NCBI RefSeq assembly: GCF_963662255.1
Contig: NC_085049.1
Coordinates: 24,274,142 to 24,338,141 of the forward strand
Direction: 5' to 3'
Source: Cinclus cinclus
Lineage: Eukaryota; Chordata; Aves; Passeriformes; Cinclidae
DNA: 64,000 bases
The position numbers and the translations under genes were made by a program. How positions within the stretch are numbered: the first letter of the stretch is position 1; the number at the start of each line of letters is the position of its first letter. Shown here one piece after another: positions 54,111 through 64,000 of this stretch. The notes beneath the pieces were generated by a model. That model had not been told where the DNA came from and did no database searches. It saw only the letters and a list, made by a program, of their open reading frames with translations.

Positions 54111-55640
54111 AGAGACAGTTAATATAAGGTAGATACTCTCTGGCTGAAATTCTGATTTTGCCTACCAGTTAATTTGTGGATAAATCCATGTCGTAGCTGG
54201 TGAACAATTTTTCATCAATTGTGTTGTTAAAATCACCTGATAGTCTCTCTACTTTAGCAGAATAAAAGATCCTGAATAGTGCTAGTTGGGCCTTAAATTA
54301 AAGGGAAATAATGCACTACGTATTTCCCTGCCACCATTTCTATCAGTCCCTCTTCCTTGGTGTTGGGGCACTGGAGAAGAGCACTGGCCACACAAACAAC
54401 CACCTGAACACTTCAGCTGTACAGAGCACTCTGTAGCTGTGCTCTGATATCCTCCTGCATTTACTTGATCAGAATTACGGTGGACCAGGTAAACTGCAAT
54501 GAATGTTTCAGTTATTTCTGCAGAGAGACTTGTTCAAATGCAATCCTTCTCTAATAGAAATTATCTGGATTAAAATAATTGTATTTTCCTCTGTGTCCAC
54601 CTTTATATGTTTGGAAAAAAAAGGGATCTGAAATTAACATTTACAAAAATGCACACATTATACCCCTATGTGACAATGGTAGCTCTCTATCTCAGTGGCT
54701 ATTAGTGACCTTCCTGCTCCAGAAGCCTCTTCCCCTATCCAAATAATTTTCTCTCTTCTGTTTCACTGAGAACTGTGTCCAACTTCTTAGTAATTGCTGT
54801 GTATAGCGTAGGACATAAAAAGATAAGTTATAAAGCTTGTGCAGGACTTGGTGTTGTAATTTAACCATCTTTCGTGCCTGGTTATGGATTTTACAAAAAC
54901 AGAGTGAAAATAATCTGGCCTCTTAATGTATAATTCAGCATACTGTAGCAGCTATTTTAGACACCTGTTTTTTATAGTTTTACTACAGCTGTAATTTCTG
55001 TATGAGGACTGTCCACTTGAAGAAGCGGTGAAGTTAACATGTCAAAATGATTTTTAAAGTCAGTTCTATTCCACCGCCTGTAATTGTGTATGAAAAGTAA
55101 AGCAACAAAAACAAAACCTCAACCACTGGCTGGGAAGAAACACCATTTCTCTGCCTCAAAAGTTCTCTTCTGTAAGACAGGCATTTCTTCTAGTCCTCCT
55201 TTTACAAAAGTAGTACATTACTAAGAAGATAATATATATACAGTACAATAGTCTATTTTGATGGTCAGCAGACTATTTTAGGCTAATTAAGCTAACTAGA
55301 AATTCTAGGGTTGCAGTGATTTCTGTTTATTGATACATTGATGATAATACTGTTTACATAACACTTGATGTTTGAAATCAATACGTGCCAGTGTCCAGTG
55401 ATTTGCTAATCTAGTTTCTGGTCTAATCCTGTCCTATTTTTTGCAGCATTCTCTGACTTCATATTATGAATCATGTTGTCTTTCTAAAGTGATTGCCAAG
55501 TAAACCAAAAATGTGTTTTACACTGCTATTGCACTGCTCTCGTCTTTATATACAGTAGTTTTTATAAAGATGTCCTTAGGTTTTAATAAATGAGTGTAAC
55601 ATAAACTAATCTCTGTAATAAAACTTGCTTTAGTGTTTCA
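54111..55640 (+). other. SHISAL1: candidate SHISAL1 terminal exon (stop base plus 3'UTR)
   Basis: A long pyrimidine tract (TTTGTTTGTTTTCCTTTATT) ends in CTATAG at 54110, an excellent acceptor, and the next base is A. Joined to exon 3, which ends TG at 30824, it forms TGA and gives a 199-residue protein, the length I recall for the mammalian orthologue. The following 1.5 kb is AT-rich with no notable open frame or recognised repeat, and it ends with AATAAA at 55585 and 55617 followed by a GT-containing stretch (TTTAGTGTTT), as in a natural 3' end. Another AATAAA at 54261 could give a shorter form. Competing acceptors end at 54049 and 53874. This is inference from sequence signals only. Confidence 0.5.
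55585..55622 (+). terminator. SHISAL1: paired poly(A) signals AATAAA
   Basis: AATAAA hexamers at 55585-55590 and 55617-55622 lie 32 bases apart. A GT-rich stretch (TTTAGTGTTTC) follows within 15 bases of the second. Cleavage would be expected near 55635-55645. They fit the end of the candidate terminal exon. Confidence 0.5.
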
Positions 55641-58600
55641 AAGGCTGTCTGGAATAGCTGTAGAGATTTGAGCTTCTGAGTATTTCAACAACTTCAAAAT
55701 TCGTGGCTTCCTTTCCATCTGCAGGAAATCCCCAGATACCAGAACTCCATAGTCTGTACAAGGGTAAAATGAAGAGAGTGTATTTAACCCAAAGAATGGA
55801 TTTAGAGATCAGAAGGGGCCCCAAGAGGCCAAACCACACCACCAAAAAAAAAAAAAAAGCCCCCAAAAAAACCACTAAGGCCATTGCATATATCAATACA
55901 TGTTCCATTTAGTCTGCATCACATTTCCAGCACTTGCTAATACCAGATATTTAAGAGAGAACTGTGGGACACTGAACAGAGACTACTAAGAAATAAACAT
56001 AATCTTTCCACTCCTCAAGGCAAGCTGAGAAGGCCAAACAGCAACTGAGCAGAAAGAAAGCAACATTTTGACTTTCACATGTCAAGTACTCTGTCCCATA
56101 TGGCTCACCTCCCCAGCTGAGGCAAACACAGTTTAGTTGGTTCTGTACAAAAAGGCAGGACCAGCAATTCTCAGGGAAAAGAGATTTCATTTGTTCTTTG
56201 CTTCCAGGCTGAAGGATTTGGACAGTTTCCCCAGAAAGGTTTAGATTTTCTAAACACTCTCTTAAGTCTCTTTGTCACGTGCTGTTTAGGAGGAATCATT
56301 GCCAGTGTTCCCAAAATACAGTGGGTGCGGAGCTGAAATTTCAACTCTCTCATTAGTAAAATGGAATGTTTTTGACAACATCACCTTTTAAGGCAGATTG
56401 CTTCCTTTTACAGAAAGAGTTCTTGATGTGTCCTGCTGCCCCCAAGCTTTAGTTTTTCTCAGCTGTTTTCCTGTCCAGTGCTTGCTGTCCTCTTTGGCCC
56501 ATCCCAAATCCTCGCTATCCTACTGAAGTCCTGGCCTTTATACACAGCAGGTACCTTTTCACATTAGAAATTATCCTTTCAGCATCAGATCACTAGCCTC
56601 AGACCAGAGACTGTGCTGTAGGAATATACCTAAACAGCCAAAAACAGATTTTAAAGCCAAATTTTAAAGTAAGGATGAGGAATCCTCCATTACAAAATGT
56701 CACTTACTTCATGTGCCTGTGTGCATTTCTAGGGTTTCTCTAACAAAGCACATCAACTCTAAAGTAGAAAAGGATCATTTTCATTAAAGCAACACTTCAG
56801 TAATTCTTAGGGGTTTTGCAACTGTAGGAGACTACAATTGCACTCCACTGTGCTAATATTTATGGAACACATTGCAGAAAGAAAGAGGACAAAAAGCGGC
56901 TTTAAAAATACATAAATATGTAAAATTACAAATAATTGTAACCCAGTCCCCTTCTCAAACTGCACCTGCAATTGTGAAAACAGTTAAATGTACAAGACAA
57001 GGAAGTAAATCAATGGATTGGGTGTGTTACAGTTCCCTCAGCAAGTTTCAACAGTTTTTATGATGTGCTTCTAGTAATTGAGTAAGGATTATATTCAGCA
57101 CATTATGCTCAGCAGGAGCAGCTTTTCTATACCAAGGAGCAAATTAAATGCCTCTGGAATTTCCACAGAAGATGTTAAAATGCTGATAGTGATTTACAGT
57201 GCCATTATCACCAAGTCAAAAACAAACAGGAGCATCACAGCCAGTTCCTTTAAACTGTTTATTCTTACTCGAAAGCAGAGACTTCTGTTGATTTGCAGGT
57301 TGTTCACACATACAGAAGGACAAGGAGAGAAAAGAGAGCTAACATTTGATTTTTATTCTCAAGAAAACAAAACCCTGTCACTCACCCAAGCTATTCCCAA
57401 CAATTAATTTGTAAAATGAAAAAAACATTACTGGGGGGAAACATACCAGTACATTAGGTATGAATAGCTACTGCTGCTGCTTTGTTCTAGTGAGATTAGC
57501 AGTGACAACCAGGTTTAAATCCTTGGCTTTGACAGCATACAAACACAAAAGCTTGATCTAGGTAACTTTTAAGAATACTCTCCCCTTAGCCAGCTACACA
57601 GATTTAATTTAAGACATTTTTGTGAATTACGTGGGTTTTGTTTGTTTTGACTGCCTCCTAGTTATTGCTTTAAAATGCCATTTTTCCATGTAGGGCTACT
57701 GAAAACAGTTGACACTGTTGAACATCTGAAAAGCCGTGTTCCATTTTAGCTCAAGGATTTTGGTCCCCAGCATAAGGCCTGCTCTCCACTATTTGCTGTC
57801 CTGAGAATTAAGAATATTGCATCATTACTACTATTAGTGTGCAGTATCAAACTGTTCCCCGAAAAGCCACCTTCCTCAAGCATGCCTGGCTTTTGTTGGA
57901 AGAATTTTTGTTGCAAAATGCTGCCGGGCTGGGTGGGAGCACAGTAGGAATTCCGTGCCACCTCCAGTGAGCTAGTGATAGCTGTGTAAACTCCATTATC
58001 ATTTTAACCACACAGTCCACCTCCTATTTCCCTGAGTGAATGTGCTCTCAGCAGCCACCAGAAAAAGCCAGTTGGGAATTTATCTAGCAAGGAGACACAG
58101 CATCCCTGTGCTGGATCTGCTATTATTGTGCAAATAGAGGAGTTCAAAAACATTTCACCACCTCTCCCTCTTTGCTAGCTGCATGGATTTTTTAAAGAAA
58201 ACATCTCCAGCTAATAAAAAACCTTAAAAGCTCCAAAGCCTAAGCAAAGAAATCATGCAATACTGCGAGTCTCACAGATTTTGTTTTGTTATACTACCCA
58301 GAGAAATGCCACATGAATAAAAGACACTGTTTAAGCCCCGGTCACATTTTTATGGAGCTTCTAGGCTGTAGCTCTGCGGCACAGGAGGTGACTTCTGTTT
58401 GTGCTTTGCAGTCATCGTTCCTCCTTCGCACTTCTGCCCATAAACAAGGAGCACTCTAAGCATGGCAGGCAGTGCTTTTTCCCCACTGGAGGTGCTCCCA
58501 CCCTCCCTGAGACCCAGCCACGCCTCACAGCCCTCAGCAAGCCAAAACTTCTTCGCTGCCAGGAGCAGCAGCTTCACCTTGTACAGCATTGCCCCTCCGA

Positions 58601-61600
58601 GTCTGTGCAGGGAGGTGCCTGCTCAGTCAGGGCATCACTGACTGCTGCCTTTGGCTGGGGACCTGCTCCTTTGCCTCAGGTCCTTCGGCATTGCACCCAC
58701 GAAAGGGGAACCACAGACATTCGGGAAAAGCGTGCAGAAGTGGAACTGATTCAGGGCAGAAATAAAATGGGAGTACTTGGACTACTTGAACACACTTTCT
58801 ACTCCTCCTCCCGGTCTCCATTGTTCAGACAACAGGAAAGCAGACTATGGGAGAATTTACTGGTATTAAGAAATCCTTTCTTCTTAACTGTAGGATTGTA
58901 GGCACTAAGACTTCCAGCAACCTTTTGCAGAGACACACATTGCTTGCTGGCAGGAATGGACAATTTGGGCAAATCCAGTTTTTCTGTTTCACTTCCCCTA
59001 CGCTACATTTAAAGAAGGAATATTTTGGCTGGACTGTGCTCTTTCCTAAGCAGCTGCAAAATGCCATTCCCTGATGCAGCCCAAACCTGTGTAGTCACCA
59101 GAGGCTCCCAAATGCAATTCTAACAACAGACCACACTGGAGGTCCAGCGTGCTCTGGACCAAGCCTTGTTCCTGAAAGAGACTCTCTCAAAGCTGTGTAA
59201 AACTTGCAACGTGATGCTATGGGCAGATTTTTACACTTGCCAAGGTTTGACCCGGGGTCCTTGTGCTATCCTCTCCTCCATGGCACAATCCCTGGAACAC
59301 TGCCCTTCCCTTTGCCAGGTGTCCCCATGTTGCAGGTGTGGTTTTCCAGCCCCAGCACTCTCTGACTCACTCCATCACCAGGCAATGAGGCATTTCCCTC
59401 TGTTTTCCAGGGAGCCAGGAACATCTGCATGCCCTAAAGGAAGGAAGCAATTTTAAAAAACACTCTTTAAGTGACAGCTTTGCATCTGTGATTCAAACCC
59501 ACACTCTGCTGCCCCAGTGCTACCCATCTTGCACCACAGGGTTGGGCTATGGCTTTGCTGCTGAGGTGAATTGAGGAGACAAACCCTGGGGAGCTGGCCA
59601 GCAGCAAATATATTTGGAGCAGAGTAGGGTAAAAACAGCAGGGTCTGAAGGAAGGCCAAGCCATGTGCCTGGTTACTGTGAGCCCTGAAGCCAGAGGGAA
59701 CCCCAACCCCCCTGTTTGCACATACCCAAGCAGCAGCCTCGTACCTCAGCCAGGCTCCTTTCCCAGGCAAAGTCAAACATCCAGAGATCACCTCGGATCA
59801 AAGGGAGCCACCAGTCACCCCGGGCACGTGAGCACATACCAAGGATGTGTCTACAAGCATGAAGAATGGTCTGGCCCAGGCCCAGAAAGTTTCAGCCTGC
59901 TTGGCTGAGAGACTCTGGCTCTCTGTCACTCTGCCATGTCCCAGCTCGAGCCACTGGCTTGGCCATCCCCTTCAAGTCTAACATCGTTAATTCCTCCAGA
60001 GCTGCTCTAGGAAAATGAGTGCTACAAATGGCTCCTCGCTGAAAGACATGCAGAAAACTTCAGAAGTAACAGGAAAATATAAAACTGGGTGGCAGGCAGC
60101 CTCTGCAAATACATGAAGCTTTTGCCAAAGCAACTGCAGGATTTTTTTCTTTTTTTCTTTCTGCCATTTTAGCCAGAAGTTTCTCATCCAAGAAAACCTA
60201 CCCTGGCATACCCAAAACCATTGGTTTTAGCTGAACTACTCATGGGTTTTCGCATGCTTTGAAGCTCCAAGGTGCAGATCAGAGAGGCTGGGTGGGATAC
60301 ATTTGATGGCAGCCAGGTCTTAGTAGGTTAGTGTCACACATGGAGCTTATAGAGAGAAGATTTCATTCAGAGAAGAGAGTATAAAGCAAGAAGTTGGGCT
60401 GTTTCTTCCCACAGACTGCATCAGAGAGAGGATACCAAGAAAATTTCCCCACCTGTAGAATATTGCACAGTCTTCTCTTCAGGCCCTCCTAGTAGGGACT
60501 TCTTGGGTGTAAACATGCGAGGTTTCTTCTAATGCCTTCATCTGATCTCCAGGTCAAGACACATACATGACAGAACAGCAAATTTGAGTCTTCAGGGGAA
60601 GCTTTATGAAAACTGCTGTGGCTGATGCATTCCCAGCATCTGCTGCTTTAATCCCCCCTGGATGAAAAAGAAGGAACTCAGGAACAGGCTGGTAATTAAT
60701 TCTCCAACAATACTCAATAAGGAAAAGTTTGGTTTTAATAAACAGAACAGAACTGCTGATTTAACACAAACATATTCAGTTAGAAGGACATCTCAAAAAT
60801 ATTTATATTAGAAGCAAGAACAAAGCAATAATAACCACACTTTACAGGAAGTATTGCTTGCTGTCTGGTGATTAATAAACCCCAGGAAAGAATAAAATGG
60901 ATGGTCAAAATTTGTCTTCCCTGTTTCCCACAAACTGAAACACACAAAAGAAATAAATGCCTATGGTGAAACCAAAGCCAAAATTTTGCTGTGAACCTAT
61001 GTTACTACAGGAATGTCTTGAGATGCCCCTCCCCAAGGAGCTCAAGTGATTTCTTATAATGGTGATAGGGGAACAATGGGGAGGACTTCTAAAACAGTGG
61101 AGACTTATTCAGTTTTTATAAACTGTCTGTCAAGCAGAGGAACATTTCCTCCCCTGCCGGTCTCTGCGGCCGCAGCTGCAGCAGAAAGCAGTGGGAGCTC
61201 AGGCACATGCAGCCTGAGCTAGCAGCAGCAGTTACTCCCTACCAAAACATGCTAAAGAATGTGCTAAAATTCAATTGCAATATTTCTCACCAAAAAATTT
61301 AGCTCAACAGGAAATACAGTGTCCTACGGGCAGTAAAAGTTTTAATTTCTTTTCATTATCCTTTGTGTTTCAATAAACTGTTGGAGAACAAATGACAGAA
61401 CACCCCTGGATGTTCATGTCAGGATACTTCTTTTATCTAAAATATCCTCTCTCCAAAACTGCCTGGCAATATGTTCTGAGAAATCAATCTGTCACCGAGA
61501 ATGTGCTGGACACATTTTACAACCCCAAGGCTAAACCCCAGCTGGAGGTTGTGTGGGGTTTTGGCTGCCAGAAACTTTCTCTGAGCCCTTGGACTGCACA

Positions 61601-61625
61601 GTTCAGCTATCACCATCTCAGGTCC

Positions 61626-62190
61626 TGTTGTGGTCTAACCCCAGCCAGCAACCAAACACCACAAAGTCACTCCCACCAGTGGAATCAGGGAGAGAACTGG
61701 AAGGATAAAAGCCAGGATACTAGTGGGCGGAAATAAAGACAGTCCAATAGGGAAAGCAAAAACCTCACACAAAAGCAAAGCAAAACAAAGAATTAATTCC
61801 CTGTTTCCCATGGGCAGGCAGGTGTTCAGCACTTCCAGGAGAGCAGAGCCCCTTCCCCAGGAAGAGCGATTTGGGAAGACATACACCATCACTGCAAACA
61901 TCCCCTCCTTCCATCTTCCTCCTCCTTTACATACTGAGCATGATGTCACAGGGTCTGGAGCATCCCTTGGCTCAGCCATGGTCACCTGTCCTGGCTGTTT
62001 CTCCTGCCAACCTCCCAGGCACCCCCAGCCCCTCCCCAGCGTGGCCTTTGAGGCTCAGGAAAAGCCTTGGCTCTGTGCAATCCCTGCTCAGCAATAGCAA
62101 CAACATCTCTGTGTTATCAGCCCTGTGTGCAGCACAGATCCAAACCACAGCCCCATTCCAATCCCTGGGAAGGAAACTAACTCCAGCACA
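61626..62190 (-). mobile_element. solo LTR of avian ERV with intact 5-bp target-site duplication
   Basis: A 565-bp block starts TGTTGTGGTCTAACCCCAGCC and ends AACTAACTCCAGCACA, flanked on both sides by GGTCC (61621-61625 and 62191-62195). The exact 5-bp duplication and TG/CA ends define a solo LTR. By comparison with the general avian LTR pattern, the coding orientation is minus: on that strand come the promoter side (diverged AGTATGTAAAG box), the ACACCTGCCTGCCCATGGG block, and a diverged poly(A) region. No internal viral sequence remains. A 5-bp duplication is common for ERVL-type elements, but the family is not certain. Confidence 0.88.
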
Positions 62191-62333
62191 GGTCCCTCAA
62201 AGAGGCATATGTCCAAGTCTGACCTTGCAAGGAAACAACCTGGAAACTTTTATGAAGTTTTCAAGTGCTGTGATGAAGGTGACAGAAAAAGATAGAGTCC
62301 ATATGGATTTGCAGTCAGACACTGGTTTAGTAA

Positions 62334-62364
62334 CAAAAAAAAAAGAAAAAAAAAAGAAAAAAAG
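62334..62364. repeat. A-rich tract
   Basis: Three runs of seven to ten A separated by single G. Simple repeat. Confidence 0.85.
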
Positions 62365-64000
62365 CATCAATTTACATATGTCCAGACCTCTCTTCCACAC
62401 AGTATGAATGCAAATCTGTCCCTTGCACCACATCAAGAAGTTTTGAAAGGGGTCATGAAGTCATCTCTGTATTTGATGTGCCCTTTTTGAGTGCCACCTT
62501 CCTTTTCACAGGCAAAATCCCCCAAGTGCAGCTGTGACATTCCTGTGCTGCATCCATCACTGAGGACACCGCTCCTGGCTTGCATCACAGCAGCTGGAAT
62601 ATGGAATCCTCAGCTGCCATGTGAAAACTGCCTTTTCTGCACAGTTGGAATTGCTCTAACAGCCTCCTCTGCAATGAGTTTTTCTGGAGGCTGACTGAAG
62701 TGTAGAAGTCACAAGTATATAAAAGAGGAGGTAGAAATATTCAGGATCAAAGCAATGGGCAGAGGGGGGCTGTTGGCTTTTCAGTTCAGAATTGGGGTTT
62801 TGCTTTGTTTTGCTTTGGTTTTTGAGCAGCATAGGGACAGTGGGGCCTGTCTGACGTGGTTCAAAGGCAAAAGAGTTGACAAAGGTCCTGAGTGCCAGGA
62901 CAGGGTGAGGTTGGAGCACATGGCAGTTCATGGCAGAGCTGCAAACTGCCTTGTGCCTGTCAATTTTACTCAAGCAAGTCATTCACCTGTCCCACACAGG
63001 GCTCTGCTTATTCTTATCCCTGGCCATGCTGCAAGTTTCAGTGCCAGAGTCAGTGATGTGCAATGCCAAAAGGATTTGTGCCCAAAGTAACTCCTCTGTG
63101 GCAGAGGAACTACTGGCACACCTGCACAACACCATGAGAGCAAAAGACTGCTGTGAGTCCAGGATTAAAGGGTGTTTTTTTACTCAGTAGACTCTTCCTG
63201 TTTTCAGTTTCTGCCTCAAAAATGAAACTCTGACTCTTTATTTCTCATTCTTTAGGTGCTGGATGCTCAGTAGTTATCCCTCATGCCCCCATGAGGGCTT
63301 TGGCTGTGCTCCAGGACCAAACAGTAATAGATGGAAATGACAGGACACAGCAAGAACATTGTGTGGCATGAACACCAAACTATGTATATGTCCCATACTC
63401 CTTGATTTTAGTCTTAGTTCTAATGAATTCCCAGCAAACTTGCCATAAACAGATAAAATCCCTAAGAAATCAGAGCTATCAATGGTAATCCAGGAGAGGG
63501 ACAGGAAGGATTTGGGCAATATACTTCATCAACTTGACAGAAATAAAGGTATACAGTAAGTTACACTCATGACACTTATAAAGACAGGTCTGAAAAAAAC
63601 CAAGAGGAGATAATTTTGTAATTCTCAGTGTGAATCCCCAAAATAAAGAGCTTTATTCTTTGAAATAGAAAACAATCATTTATTCCAGCTGTGTTCACAT
63701 CCTTTTTGCCTTCCAGGGTTAATCTGCTGAAAAGCTTTTAGCTAAGATTAATGTATATCCAGCTGTCTCTGGATTTTTCTGTTTTATCCAAAAATTTAAA
63801 CACAGCAAACAAACAAACAAATATTGGCAATAACATATTAGCAAGAAAAGGAACATTTCAATTCAAACACAATTCCCACAATGTTGCCTTTCATTCTTGA
63901 AGAATAAAGCAAATTGAATTTGTTTTCTAAAGGGAAAAAATAATGAGATGGGGTGAAAAAAGGTACTCTGCTAATTTATAGCATTGCTCAGAAGACAAGG

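Larger units (their letters stand above)
55641..64000. other. downstream region, no gene recognised
   Basis: No exon or domain is recognised. The longest open frame, 58401-58901 + (about 166 codons from a GTG), is Ser/Leu/Gln/Arg-rich without a known motif and sits in a slightly GC-rich patch. The frames around 61.6-62.4 kb belong to the solo LTR. A-rich simple sequence occurs at 55844-55858 and 62334-62364. A NotI-like GCGGCCGC octamer lies at 61166-61173 but without a surrounding CpG island. Confidence 0.55.

Noticed and set aside
61166..61173. GCGGCCGC octamer as a sign of a CpG-island promoter
   Set aside because: The surrounding sequence is CpG-poor, so a lone octamer is not an island.
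61635..62407. Open frames of 112-178 codons on both strands
   Set aside because: They are carried by the solo LTR (61626-62190), and one runs into an A-rich simple tract. No viral or cellular protein is recognised.

Overview
This window looks like nuclear DNA from a bird, probably a passerine. The evidence is several 5'-truncated CR1 LINE copies with the typical avian 3' end, avian-type endogenous-retrovirus (ERV) LTR remnants, scattered microsatellites, no operon-like coding and large introns. The class (bird) is well supported; passerine is an inference from remembered LTR resemblance.

I can support one protein-coding gene, SHISAL1 (shisa-like 1, formerly KIAA1644), on the + strand. Three coding exons are clear: 17617-17683 (signal peptide), 23667-23880 (Cys-rich ectodomain) and 30507-about 30824 (transmembrane segment and Gln/Pro-rich tail). 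The splice phases agree (G|TG, then AA|C) and every boundary is AG/GT. The predicted product is a 199-200 residue type I membrane protein. The last coding exon ends on a consensus donor that overlaps the apparent stop. A strong acceptor at 54110 would rebuild the stop as TG|A and add a roughly 1.5 kb 3'UTR exon (54111 to about 55640) ending in two AATAAA signals. The gene would then fill the middle of the window, with a third intron of about 23 kb. The 5' end and promoter were not found; the absence of a CpG island near 17.6 kb suggests an upstream non-coding exon.

Layout: 1-17.6 kb, non-coding upstream sequence with ERV remnants at 2.7-3.5, 13.7 and 16.4-16.8 kb; 17.6-30.8 kb, the coding exons with introns 1 and 2 (a sense-oriented solo LTR and a CR1 lie in intron 1); 30.8-54.1 kb, candidate intron 3 with two antisense CR1 copies, a GT microsatellite, a 25-bp minisatellite and a perfect hairpin holding two AP-1 consensus sites; 54.1-55.6 kb, the candidate terminal exon; 55.6-64 kb, downstream sequence with a solo LTR flanked by an intact 5-bp target-site duplication.

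No CRISPR array, bacterial feature, tRNA or rRNA gene was seen. The most interesting points are the candidate splice-generated stop codon, the tiny uORF whose stop overlaps the start codon, and the AP-1 hairpin.
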